The position numbers and the translations under genes are program-made. 64,000 nucleotides of DNA from Euglena gracilis. Lineage: Eukaryota > Euglenida > Euglenophyceae > Euglenales. Shown here one piece after another: positions 19,546 to 29,559 of the stretch. Each line of letters begins with the position of its first letter. The first letter of the stretch is position 1. The stretch covers positions 38,038,654-38,102,653 of the forward strand of contig CP154957.1 in assembly GCA_039621445.1 (NCBI GenBank), in the 5' to 3' direction. The notes beneath the pieces were generated by a model that was not told the DNA's origin, ran no database searches, and worked only from the letters and a program-made list of their open reading frames with translations.

Positions 19546-20071
19546 GACCCCCTTCATGGCACCTAGCTGGCACAGGGCAACACAAAGAAAAAGTCCGGCT
19601 CCGTAGGTGCAGAGCTTGCTGCTGTTGCCAACTGTTTGGAGTTCGCCAAACTGTGTCAACATCGGCAAGCCTGTTATCCTGTGCTGGATGCTTTCTTTGT
19701 TGCCTGGACGGGATGGGAGCTGGACCCCAGCCTGTTGTTCGATGAGGCGAGCGTCATCGAACAATGTGTGGTCCCCTGACCAACCCCCTGTGCCTCGTGC
19801 TGTGTCCCGACTGCCAATAAAACAGGAGAAATGTGGGACCGCGGCGCCGAAGGCGCCGCGGTCGCCCCTGGGCCCCCCTAAAACCTTGGCCCAAAACACT
19901 GTTCTTGTTTGAAACCCTGTTTTGGGCGAAGACTTAAGACTTCTTAAGTCTCGAAATCGGCCCAAACACGGTGTCTTTGTGTAAAGCGTGTCGTGTGCCG
20001 TGATGTCCGCCGCTCCCTGTCGTTGTGCTCCAAGGCAACCTAGCCTTCTGTCGTGTTGTAGAGTGCCCCCG
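19546..20071 (+). pseudogene. PHD-like gene fragment, copy 2, interrupted
   Basis: Nearly identical to the minus-strand gene at 11102–11606 as far as the splice acceptor and the first PHD cysteine codons. A GTTTGGGCC-family piece (19849–19972) with GGCGCCGAAGGCGCC then replaces the rest of the zinc finger, and the shared 3' flank resumes at 19973. Most of the finger is lost, so the copy cannot be functional. The 5' extension present in copy 1 (the VDPLHG residues) is also cut short at 19546. Confidence 0.7.
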
Positions 20072-20159
20072 ACCCGCCTCACCCGTTGAGGACCACCCGG
20101 CCTCTTAACCACACGCCGATTTTTCATGACAGCGATTTTTGCTTCTTGCTCGGGGTTGC

Positions 20160-20268
20160 CACAGATGCCCTAATGGAAAACGTGCCTGAACACAGATGCC
20201 TTAATGGAAAATGTGTCATTGCCACAAATGCCCTCATTGAAAACGTGCCTGAACACACAGATGCCTTT
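20160..20268 (+). repeat. repeat D, left flank of the recombinase element
   Basis: AATGGAAAACGTG, GAACACAGATGCCTT and CACAAATGCCCTCATTG units. It stops after GATGCCTT, and the missing TAATGGAAAACG resumes at 22811. Confidence 0.75.
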
Positions 20269-20282
20269 ATATCAAGAAAGAC

Positions 20283-20397
20283 CCCCCCCTCACCGGCTTT
20301 GTCCTGAGTCCGGTGGGGGGGGTCACCGGCTTTGTCCGAAGGACAAAGCCGGTGACCCCCTCCCACCGGACTCAGGACAAAGCCGGTGAGGGGGGGG
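20283..20397. repeat. long hairpin at the left end of the recombinase element
   Basis: CACCGGCTTTGTCC…GTCACCGGCTTTGTCC, then GAA, then the reverse complement with few differences. Each arm is about 55 nt and built from the TIR sequence, as if two termini were fused head to head. Confidence 0.85.
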
Positions 20398-20407
20398 GGT
20401 CTTGCTA

Positions 20408-20456
20408 TAAGTCGGTGACCCCCCCACCGGACTCAGGACAAAGCCGGTGACCCCCT
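20408..20456. repeat. left TIR of the recombinase element
   Basis: TAAGTCGGTGACC, 7 C, ACCGGACTCAGG, ACAAAGCCGG, TGACCCCCT. It mirrors 22764–22812. Confidence 0.85.
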
Positions 20457-20508
20457 AATGAGGAAAGTTCTGTTTTTCATTATTTGTTTCTTGTTTCCCA
20501 CAGCCAAA

Positions 20509-22454
20509 ATGATGCCTGCACAGGCCGTTGTGGTAGCTGAGGCTGGCTTGGGACCTACGCCCACCCCCAGTGCCTTTTTGGCAAGGTTGAAAGAATTCAC
20601 GGAATCCCCAATGAAAAAAGAATCTGCGGATACAGTGCTTTTTGGGGACATTTTTACAGAATCTGTACCTCAGCCCGATGGAAGTGCCAAAAATCAGAAA
20701 GGGGGGTATGTAGCTCTTACCAATTTCCAAAAAATTTGTGATGTGAGAGGCTACAAAACTGATGACCTAGACGAGTACATGTGCGCTTTTGCGAAGCATG
20801 TGCTCACAGTGCACACCATCTTTGACACAGAAGCAGAAAAGATTGCCCACAAGGCCCAAAGGCAGCTTCTGTGTCGGCAGGCTGGGGTGCCCATGTATGA
20901 ATGGGTTCCGCAGACGTTGACAACTTACGCCAACGCCTTGGCTGTGATGTACAAATTGACAAAGCCTGAGCACGTAATCGTCCCCAAAGCAAAAAGCCAA
21001 TTTCCAATTTTTGTTCGATTTGTGGACTCATGTTCATCCCGGCTGAAGAAGTTTAAAGCACGTCAACCGGAGGTGCGGGTATTGGACGATTCGGATATGC
21101 TCAAGCTACATTCACAGACCAAGTGGGATTCCTGGTTTGAAACCCAACGGTACAACATCCTTGTGCTGTCGTACAATTTGGGGCAACGGGCAGAAAGCAT
21201 GGAGCTTCTTCGCATTGGAAATTTTCATCCGGAAAACATGGAAGACGGCCAACCAATTTTGAAAGTCAAATTTGGTAAGATGGAAAATTTACAAGGAGGC
21301 TCTTCCAAAGAAGCACACGAGCAAATTCTGTTTGCCCATGAAAATGAAAAGTTATGCCCCATTGCCGCGTACCGTCGCCAACTCGCCGTTGTGGAGTCAG
21401 ATGACCACAATGGACCATTTTTCCTTGGCGGTGGCTACATGTCAGCGGCACGCGACAGCAAAAAACGCAAGGAGCAGAGCCACAATGGCAACTTTCAAAG
21501 GGGCTGTCCTGTGGGCGCGTGGAGTCCTTGGCCGCCCAGTGACCTTTCGGGACTGTGCCAGGCGGCCTGTTTTCACCCGCTTGGTCAATTCCATGGGTGC
21601 ACACAATGCCGCTCGTGTTGTGGGCGTGGTACCGCGGACTATGGACCGGTACCACAGGGCCTTACCGAGTGACGTGGAGTTGCAAGCTGCTGCCGTTCTG
21701 TCCAAGGTGCCACCTCCCAAAACTATTTTCCTTCACGTGCTTTTTCATAGTCCAAGCCAGAAAAGAAGGAACCCAGTGTGAAACTTGAAGGTCCAAAGAA
21801 AGAGGAGGATGTGAAGGTGGAGCAGCCGAAGTCCGAGGAACCCGAGGTCATATGCGTAAAATCTGAGGTCTTCGATGTGGATGCACCTCGTCAGGTCACA
21901 ATTTTCCGCCATTTAAATGAAATTAAAATGTCTTTTCCTTGCAGCCACGTGTAAAACGTCCTCAATTCAATATTGTGGCGAAATCATCGTTGTCGACGAG
22001 AACTCTAGTGACGAGGTTGTGTCCTGGTCATTTTCTTGCACCCGATTGCTTATTCTCTCAGGAGCCCGTGGTTTGCTCGCAGTACAGCTTGGAGTGCTAC
22101 CTGGCGGCCAAGAAGGCCGAGTACCGGGAGGCGGTCTTCGCTGCGCCGCCGGCACCGGAGGGAGCTGCCACCTCGGTCATCATGGATAACCTTCCTAACC
22201 CGTTCCCCGTACTAAAGACGGAAACCACCGAGGAGCGCATGCAAGGAAAGCCTTGTGCTCGGTGCTTTCTGCCTTTGGGCAAACGCGGTTTGCTACGCCC
22301 TATGGACTGCGACTCATGCCACGAATTTTGGCACCTTGATTGCGCTGGCCGTACCATGCCCCCTCCTCGCAACAGTTGGTGTTGTCCTCGTTGTGATGGC
22401 AGGGAGATGCCCCCCATGCCTGCTCGTGTTTTGAACATGAAGCGTAGGCAATGA
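20509..22454 (+). CDS. tyrosine recombinase / PHD-finger fusion protein
   Basis: Likely start ATG 20509 (AAAATGATG). The preceding GTTCTG…CCCACAG may be a 5' intron. The first exon ends in the recombinase core: box-I Arg in YNLGQRAESMELL (codon 21187) and a beta-strand Lys in KVKFGKMEN. The frame changes between about 21431 and 21500 (49-nt intron 21431–21479 or a one-base indel). Box II then reads RDCARRPVFTRLVN, where the usual His of HxxR seems to be Asp, and the nucleophile is probably Tyr in PRTMDRYHRA (21650). A 44-nt intron (21707–21750) leads to a charged linker with three psi-K-x-E sites (VKLE, VKVE, VKSE). A second intron ends at 21944. The C-terminus is an intact C4HC3 PHD finger (CARC, CDSC, HLDC, CPRC), then a stop. 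Confidence 0.7.
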
Positions 22455-22763
22455 GGATCACACCAACTGTCTGCCACCATTTTTTTCCTCCTGGAACCTA
22501 CCAATAGCATTAAGTATGCTTGATGCTTGTACCAGGTTTTTTTTGGTGGCAGCTCTCTCTCTGTCCTCATGCTGTGCCTGGCAATCTTGTGGTCCTCCTG
22601 GCGTCTCAGTGGATGGTGGCCTTTTCTGGCTTGTAATTGGTTGTCCCGCACATCCCCACACGATTCATCCACTCATTTCTAAAAATTGGGGGGGGGTCAC
22701 CGGACTCAGGACAAAGCCGGTGACCCCCCCTCACCGGCTTTGTCACCCCTGAGTCCATCGTAG

Positions 22764-22812
22764 GGGGTCACCGGCTTTGTCCTGAGTCCGGTGGGGGGGG
22801 GTCACCGACTTA
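22764..22812. repeat. right TIR of the recombinase element
   Basis: Inverse of 20408–20456 with nine instead of seven G in the homopolymer. It ends CACCGACTTA. Confidence 0.85.
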
Positions 22813-22911
22813 ATGGAAAACGTGTCATTGCCACAAATGCCCTCATTGAAAACGTGTTCATGACGACGAATTTCAGGGCAGGCATTTGGCGGGCTGAACA
22901 CGTTTTTAAAA
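22810..22911 (+). repeat. repeat D, right flank of the recombinase element
   Basis: Resumes TTAATGGAAAACGTGTCATT and runs through CAGGGCAGGCATTTGGCGGG to AACACGTTTTTAAA, in the same orientation as 20160–20268. Confidence 0.75.
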
Positions 22912-23099
22912 AATGTGCTTTTCAAAAAAAAACGTCATGGAGGGTTTGGGGAAAAGATTTTTGCAATGTTTTTTGGGGAGAAAGTTCATTTTTTATTTCT
23001 GCAGCATTCATTTTTTGTTTTTTTGGGGGGGTTGAAAGCATATTTTTTTGCACCAGAAAACACAGATTTGGAAATATTTTTACTACAAAAAAGGGGTGG

Positions 23100-23165
23100 C
23101 GGATGCTGGTTCTGTCCAAAGCCCGGCGTTCCGGACGCCGGGCTTTGGACAGAACCGGCGTCCCC
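23100..23165. repeat. CGGCGTTCCGGACGCCG palindrome
   Basis: GTTCTGTCCAAAGCCCGGCG, then its inverse around GTTCCGGACG. Related palindromes are at 23780–23905, 27520–27630, 34360–34470 and 34755–34885. Confidence 0.7.
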
Positions 23166-23204
23166 CACCCCTTGTTTAAAGCGGCGTTTTAGAGACTTTG
23201 CATT

Positions 23205-23705
23205 TCACCAAATTCCGGCGATCGCGAGGGTATTTCTGGCTGTGTCCATCGTCCAAGTACAAACTCACCCCTCAATTGAAAGCTCCTTTCATCAGACGAC
23301 TGGCGATCACCTCCAAATTCAGCCACGCCTCCTGGAGCTCTTTTTTTCTGTCACTGGGAAATCCTAATTTCACAACTCTGGTGCCCCCAGGACCCCTCAT
23401 GTGGTCGATTTGAAGAGAAAAAACGTTTCTGTAAGGGTTTTTCAGCATCTCAAACCAAAAATCACTGAAAATTACCACAAATTTCGACTCAGATTCTGGC
23501 CGATCCGACGATCACGAGCGTATCTCGGGCTGCGTGCAACGTTAGGGTACCAAGTTACCCCTCAATTGAAAGCTCTTTTCAACAGACGACCAGCGGTGCT
23601 CATCAGATCTTTCCACGCTGCACGGTACTCTCTTTCCAAATCTGGGCCAATTTTCACCAAATTTGGATACCACCCCAGTGGTCCCTAGATGGCAAAATTC
23701 ATTGT
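23205..23705 (+). repeat. repeat with CTCAATTGAAAGCTC motif, two units
   Basis: CACCCCTCAATTGAAAGCTC occurs near 23268 and again near 23558, each followed by CAGACGACC. This matches the CAATTGAAAGCTCTTCTC…CAGATGGCC motif inside family A, so the two are distantly related. No gene recognised. Confidence 0.55.
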
Positions 23706-23971
23706 CCTAGATGGTTGAAACCGTCATACCAGCACCTTAGGGCCACTTTTGGGCACTTTTGGTGACATTTTTAGGAATGAAAACCGGACGCCGGGTTTTG
23801 GACAAAACCGGCGTTCCTAACGCTGGGCTTTAGGACAGAACCGGCGTCCGGAAAACCCGTGGGGGGGGACGCCGGTTCTGTCCTGAACCCGGCGTCTCAA
23901 ACGTCCGGTTTAACACATAAAAATACTTTAGAGCGTGTATTCCCCTGTGACCCCCCCGACCCGGTCCTAGG

Positions 23972-25167
23972 CGGTAGACTGGGGGGGGGGGTCCTGGGTG
24001 GTCGGCCGACTAGTCGGCCGACCACCCAATTGGTCGGCCGACTAGGACTGGTCGGCAGCTAGTCGGCGAGACGGGGGGAGGGTCCTGGGTGGTCGGCGGA
24101 CTAGTCGGCCGACCACCCACTCTAATGTAGTTACGGGCCAGTCTCGCCGACTTTTTATGAAGAAAATTGTATGCAAAATTGATGGGGTCCGGAGGGGTAA
24201 AAAACCAATGATGAAACAGGGATTACATGAAAATCCTTTAGAAATGCAAGCATTCTGCATCAGGACAGGCTGAAAACTCCCCCCTCCACCCCCACCCGAG
24301 CCCAGATAACAAAATCCTTTCTATGTTGGCAACATACTCGGGGGCTAAGTCACTTTTGTGGCTCACTTTGGCATAGGCGGGGGGGGCTCCGCCCCCCCGC
24401 ACCCCCCCCTCAAATAACAAAATCCCTTCTATGTTGGCAACATACTCGGGGGCTAAGTCACTTTTGTGGCTCACTTTGGCATAGGCGGGGGGGGGCTCCG
24501 CCCCCCCCCGCACCCCCCCCCTCAAAAAACAAAATCCCTTCTATGTTGGCAACATACTCCGGGGTTAAGTCGTTTTTGTGGCTCACTTTGGCATAGGCGG
24601 GGGGGGCTCCGCCCCCCCCCCCCCTGCACCCCCCACCTCAAATAACAAAATCCCTTCTATGTTGGCAACATACTCCGGGGTTAAGTCGTTTTTGTGGCTC
24701 ACTTTGGCATAGGCGGGGGGGCTCCGCCCCCCCGCACCCCCCCCCCTCAAATAACAAAATCCCTTCTATGTTGGCAATATACTTGGAGGGCTAAGTCCTT
24801 TTGTGCAAAATTTGACTTATATTGACTTATATACAACAGATAGAGGTGTTCTTTTGCCAAAAGTGGCCCAAAATGGACATTTTCCCCCAATTTTTTTGCA
24901 TATTCACCCCCGATTGGGGGGTTTTGGAGCCATTTGGGTGGGTTTTGACTGGTTTTGGGGTGATTTGGACAATTTTTTTTCTCAGGGGGGGGGCTTAAAA
25001 GTCGGCGAAACTGGCCCGTAACTACATTAGAGTGGGTGGTCGGCCGACTAGTCGGCCGACCACCCAGGACCCCCCCCCCCCTGTCTCGCCGACTAGCTGC
25101 CGACCAGGCCTAGTCGGCCGACCAATTGGGTGGTCGGCCGACTAGGACCCCCCCCCCCAGTCTACCG
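23972..25167. mobile_element. 1.2-kb foldback element enclosing a tandem array
   Basis: Ends CGGTAGACTGGGG and CCCCAGTCTACCG. The arms (23972–24150; 25005–25167) are built of GGTCGGCCGACTAGTCGGCC palindromes and GTAGTTACGGGCCAG. The interior is five units of about 110 bp. It is inserted in the 22912–25910 copy. This is the third foldback-plus-array element in the window. Confidence 0.75.
24290..24790 (+). repeat. ~110-bp tandem repeat, five units
   Basis: Each unit has AACAAAATCCCTTCTATGTT, GGCAACATACTC, GCTCACTTTGGCATAGGCGG and a GGGGGGCTCCGCCCCCC hairpin. The unit shares AACAAAATCCCTT with satellite 1. Confidence 0.9.
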
Positions 25168-25436
25168 TTTGCCACTCCCCGACCCGACCTGGGACCCTTT
25201 TCGGCCAATTTTTTTTTTGAAAAAAACTCTTGGACTGTGATGCCTAATCTGGTGTTTTAGGTTTATTACCGGGGGCGACAATTACTGCGGGTGGGTAATT
25301 CCCGCTCGGGCTTAAACGCGGCCATTTTGGGTGCGCTGTATTACCGCGCGTTCTGCGGCCGAGGCGCCGGTTGGGGTCGCGAAAATCTTTGTGATCCAAC
25401 ATTTTGCTGAAATACTGGGCCGGGCTCCTTCGGACC

Positions 25437-25585
25437 CCCAATTAGCCAATTAGGGGGGGGGACAATTGGGGGGGGGTTACCCCGGCCAATGGCCAATAAG
25501 CCTGACCCCCCCCTAATTGGCTAATGGACCGTCCAACGGGACCCCCAATTAGGAGGGGGGGGGTGCCAAATAGGGGGGGGGTGAG
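25437..25585. mobile_element. poly-C/G cluster with word AATTAG
   Basis: CCAATTAG / CTAATTGG units on both strands lie between G and C runs, with a GGCCAATGGCC palindrome in the middle. The flanks are the interrupted MITE. 25265–25437 has no recognised gene. Confidence 0.6.
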
Positions 25586-25904
25586 GGTAGCCATTTTTGA
25601 GGAAAATTTTTCGGGTGTGGTTCGGGTCACGGGGAGGGGGGGTCTCGGGGGGGGGGTCGCGGGGGAACAACACGCTATTTTTTTCGTGCTTTCTGCCAAA
25701 TGGTAAAAATAAACTATCTTCCGGATTTTTTCCGCAGTTGGTTCCTTGCTTTCAAACCACGTTTGTCTCTCGGAGTGTCAGACACATGAATGACGCAGTC
25801 AAATGGGGGGGGGGTGAGGGTATTTCGCAAGTAAAAAGGTCAATTTTTGCTTTTCAAAAAAAAAACATGTTTTTTTGTTTTTTTTAAAAAAACAAAAAAA
25901 ACGT

Positions 25905-26130
25905 CAACACTGGGTCCAGCCAACATTTAACAACCGTGATTCTGAAAAAACCCAGGGAGGATCCAGCTGGAATTCCACAACCGTATTTCTGAAATAACCA
26001 GGGGGGTCCAGCCAAAATTTCTCTAATGGAATTATAAAAACCCAGGGGGCCAGCCAAAATTTTACAACCGTATTTCTGAAATAACCCTGATGGGTCCAGC
26101 CAAAAATTCCACAATGTGTTTCCTTGCCGG
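25905..26130. repeat. GGTCCAGCCAAAATTT tandem units (inverted copy)
   Basis: Five degenerate units with TTTCTGAAAAAACCCAGG. They are the inverse of 18303–18540. 26130–26235 carries no supported gene. Confidence 0.65.
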
Positions 26131-26235
26131 CAATACGTTTTGCCCTGTAATCGCTGCGGCCGTGGCAACTTGTATGCCTATCAATCCACCTCAGAAACTG
26201 CAAAACGCTTGCAACCACTGATCCATGATATTTTT

Positions 26236-27510
26236 GCACTACGTTAAGGTCGACTTGGTTAAGGTCGACCCCCCCCCCCAGGCTGTGGAGTGGGCCGACC
26301 CTAGGGTCGCCCGTCCTGGGGTCGTGGGCCGACCCTAGGGTCGACCCTAGGGTCGGCCCACCCCACGACCTCGCCCCCCCCCCAAAAAAAATGTGGAGAA
26401 TTTTTTTTGCCCATTTGAACAGGAATTGAAGTTGGACTTGAGGTTGGACTTGAGGTCGTTTTAGGGGGCAAGTCCCTTGTGTTTTCAAATTGTTTTGGGG
26501 GCAAATCCCTTGTGTTGTCCAACCGATCGCGGGCCCCAAAATAATAAAATCCGTTGTGTCTCCAAGTCGTTTTGGGGGGCAAATCCCTTGTGTTTTCAAA
26601 TCGTTTTGGGGGGCAAATCCCTTGTGTTGTCCAACTGATGGAGGATCCGAAAATAATAAAATCCCTTGTGTTTCCAAGTCGTTTTTGGGGGGCAAATCCC
26701 TTGTGTTGTTCAACCGATCGAGGGCCCCAAAATAATAAAATCCTTTGTGTCTCCAATTCCGTTGCGTTGCCAAATTGTTTTGGGGGGCAAATCCCTTGTG
26801 TTTCCAAGTCGTTTTGGGCGGCAAATCCCTTGTGTTGTTCAACCGATCGAGGGCCCCAAAATAATAAAATCCCTTGTGTCTCCAAGTCGTTTTGGGGGGC
26901 AAATCCCTTGTGGTTCCAAGTCGTTTTGGGCGGCAAATCCCTTGTGTTGTTCAACCGATCGAGGGCCCCAAAATAATAAAATCCCTTGTGTCTCCAAGTC
27001 GTTTTGGGGGCAAATCCCTTGTGGTTCCAAATCGTTTTGGGGTAAATCCGTTGTGTTGTTCAATTGATCGAATGCCCCAAAATAACAAAATCCCTTGTGT
27101 CTCCAAGGCGTTTTAGGGGGCAAGTCCGTTGTGTTTTCAAATCTTTTTGGGGGGGGCAAATCCCTTGTGTTGCTCAACTGTTCAAGGGCCCCAAAATCAC
27201 CAAATCCCTTATGTCACGTAGTGATTTTGGGGTGTATTTTTGCATCAGTAATCAATATTAATTTTTCTTAGTTTTGTTTTCTTTGTATTTGAAGGCCTAA
27301 AACATCAAAAAAAAATTCGAATTTTTTTTATAGGGGGGGCGGCCGACCCTAGGGTCGACCCTAGGGTCGGCCCACGACCCTAGGATGGGCGACCCTAGGG
27401 TCGGCCCACTGCGACCCTAGCGACCTTAGCGACTTTAGCGACCCTAGGGTCGTATTGGGCCGACCCTAGGGTCGGCCCACTACCCCCCCCCCCCGGCCAG
27501 ATCTACCCCC
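26236..27510. mobile_element. 1.27-kb foldback element with satellite 1
   Basis: Same architecture and end motifs as 12172–16752: GTCGACC + C run + AGGCTGTGGAGTGGG at left, and CGACCCTAGGGTCGGCCC repeats with GGCCAGATCTACC at right. The core is a diverged satellite-1 array without satellite 2 or hAT. Confidence 0.7.
26461..27220. repeat. satellite 1, diverged array
   Basis: Seven units with GGGGGGCAAATCCCTTGTG, CAACCGATCGAGGGCC and CCCAAAATAATAAAATCC, of a single compact type, in the same sense as 12536–14345. Confidence 0.9.
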
Positions 27511-27519
27511 CGACAGAAC

Positions 27520-27630
27520 CGGCGTCCCTAACCCCGGGTTTTAGGACAGAACCGGTGTCCGGAAAACCCATGGGGGGGACGCCGGTTCTGTCCTGAACCC
27601 GGCGTCCCAAACGCTGGTTTAAACCGTGTT
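27520..27630. repeat. GGACGCCGGTTCTGTCC palindrome copy
   Basis: GACAGAACCGGCGTCCC…GGACGCCGGTTCTGTC with CCATGGGGGG centre, almost the same as 23800–23905. Confidence 0.7.
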
Positions 27631-27714
27631 CCGCCTGCAGGGGGATTTTTGGACCCATTTTTGGACCCCGGCAAAAAATGACAGAGTCGGAAGAGGGGGG
27701 GGTCCTCATTCCCC

Positions 27715-27960
27715 GGTGGTAAACCCCCCCCACTTATAAACCCCCCCACCTATAACACCCCCCCTCGGGCCGACCAACCAAACCGGTACCTATAAAATGG
27801 GAAAAAAAAAAAAAAAATAAAGGGACAAAAAACTGATTCTTTGGCAATTTTTGAGAGACCATCTTCAAAAATGCCATTTTTTGTAACCCAATTTTCTGGT
27901 CAATTTTTGGGGTGGATTGGGGGGTCATGGGGGGGGGTTTCCTTCGTTCTTACCCACCCC
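27715..27960. mobile_element. poly-C bounded repeat, pair of 6166–6412
   Basis: ACTTATAAACCCCCCC words, CCGACCAACCAAAC, TTCAAAAATGCCATTTTT and terminal C/G runs. 27960–28135 is A/T- and G-run-rich with no gene. Confidence 0.55.
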
Positions 27961-28136
27961 CCCCCATAACCCCGCCAGGGCTTTTTTTATAACAAACATG
28001 TTTTTCTGCTAAACCCAAAAACCGGGGTGAATGGGGGGGGGTTTTTTGGGGGTGTTTACATTTCGATTTATAAAAAAAAAATATTTGAAAAAAATCCTTT
28101 GTTTTTTTATTTAATAAAAAAATCACAAAGATTTTT

Positions 28137-28854
28137 TATATATAAAAAACAACAACAAAAAAACATGTTTTTTTAAAAAAACGCAAAAAAAACATGTTTT
28201 TTTTGAAAAAGCAAAAATTGACCTTTTTCCTTGCGAAATGGCCATTTTTTGAGGAAAATTTTTCGGGGGTGGTTCGGGTCACGGGCGGGGGGGGGGGGTC
28301 ACGGGGGAACACCACATTTTCGATGGCCAGATTAGGAATCACCGAAAACGAATATTTGAGGAAAAAATCCTTTTTAGGCTTCAAATTACAAATTAGGAAT
28401 CCCCCAACCTAAAATTAGCATTTTGACACCAAATTAGGCATCACCATTCCAAATTTTGTAAAATTTATGCCTCAAAATTATGAATCTACCTGAATATTTG
28501 TCAAATTAGGCATCACCGGCCAAGTTTTTTTCAGAAAAAAAATTGGCCAAAAAGGGTCTTAGGTCCGGTCCGGGGGGGGGGTCACGGGGGGAATACCCCC
28601 TCTAAAGTTTTTTTTATGTGTGAAAATATTTCCAAATCTGTGTTTTCTGGTGCAAAAAATCATGCTTTCAACCCAAAAAAAAAACAAAAAAATGAATGCT
28701 ACAGAAATAAAAAATGAACTTTTTTCCAATAAAAACATTGCAAAAAATTTTTCCCCCAAACCCTCCATGACGTTTTTTTTGTTTTTTTGAAAAAAAACAT
28801 ATTTTTTAAAAAAAACATGTTTTTTTGTTTCAAAAAAAACAACAAGCCGTCAAC
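28137..28854 (-). mobile_element. GTTGACG…CGTCAAC family, inverted copy
   Basis: Reverse complement of 35782–36458 with the same order of landmarks, including the AAATTAGGAATC repeats (28335–28520). The right end reads AAGCCGTCAACCTTG. The left terminus has decayed. Confidence 0.75.
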
Positions 28855-28869
28855 CTTGCTAATAGCCAA

Positions 28870-29275
28870 AAATGTCGGGAGGAGGGGGACAATTATGGGG
28901 GGGGGGTAGGGGGGTGCTCAATGCCAGCTGTATGACGAATGAGACCATGAAATTCAAGCAAAGGAAAGTGGGACGACAATTCACCATTGCAGGCCGGCGA
29001 CGTCATGGGGCAAACGATGCAGCGCTTGCCACCCTCCTGAACCATGTCGACCCTCACCCCCCCTCAAAGTGTCCCCCCTCCCCAGAGTGGCCAATTTTTT
29101 TTGGCAAATTTCGTTACCCCCCTCAAAGTGGCCACTTTCTTTTGGCACCGACGGCACCAAAGCCCAAAAATTGACCCCCCCCCCCAAAGTGTCCCCTCCC
29201 CCAGAGTGGCCGTTTTGGGGTCCCGCGGTGCCTCGAGGGCGGCCACTTTGAGGGGGGGGGTGAGGGTAGGTACGA
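28870..29275. repeat. poly-G/C cluster with GTGGCC/GTGTCC words
   Basis: 28920–29045 is complex sequence that could be part of a gene (no domain seen). From 29050 CTCAAAGTG(T/G)CC and AGAGTGGCC words alternate with C runs and end in an inverted GGCCACTTTGAGGGG. The same words recur at 35080–35225. The unique sequence continues at 29276. Confidence 0.6.
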
Positions 29276-29442
29276 GCGAAGCAACCAGATTTTACACGAC
29301 TCACACTGTCCAGCTGCAGAACGGCACAATATCCACTCACACGCAGTACTAGAGGCTGGTAAACCCTGAAAGTTTTTCCTATTTGATTTTTTTATTGTAA
29401 ATAATCGAACCCGGAAGAGCACCAGATATAAAAATCGTGGGC

Positions 29443-29509
29443 ATAACCCGTATACAGGCCGTATAACGGGTCAAGGGCGCCTACGTTATACGGCCTGTAT
29501 ACGGGTTAT
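29443..29509. repeat. perfect 26-bp inverted repeat
   Basis: ATAACCCGTATACAGGCCGT… at 29443–29468 is mirrored exactly at 29484–29509 around a 15-nt loop. The stem contains GTATAC and GGCC palindromes. Confidence 0.9.
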
Positions 29510-29559
29510 AGCGTTAATTAAGAGGCCGGCGCCTGCCCTGTATTTCGTTGATGTGCTTC

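Larger units (their letters stand above)
20269..22809 (+). mobile_element. tyrosine-recombinase element with TIRs (Crypton-like)
   Basis: The element splits repeat D at GATGCCTT | TAATGG. The intact site is visible at 19390–19410. The inner ends are 49-bp inverted repeats (20408–20456 and 22764–22812, TAAGTCGGTGACC…GACTCAGGACAAAGCC), identical except for the G-tract length. The left side also has a near-perfect long hairpin of the same sequence (20283–20397, centre GAA), and the right side an imperfect one (22690–22760). The cargo is one split gene for a tyrosine recombinase with a PHD finger. Known Cryptons encode a similar recombinase but usually lack TIRs, so TIRs plus PHD is atypical. Confidence 0.75.
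22912..25910 (+). mobile_element. GTTGACG…CGTCAAC family copy, heavily interrupted
   Basis: Landmarks of the intact copy (35782–36458) appear in order but spread over 3 kb: CATGGAGGGTTTGGGG (22937), CACCAGAAAACACAG (23050), TTTAGAGCGTGTATTCCCC (23931), GACCCTTTTCGGCCAATTTT (25194), GATGCCTAATCTGG (25240), GGAAAATTTTTCGGGTG (25600) and AAACGTCAAC (25900). The gaps hold at least four later insertions. Confidence 0.7.
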
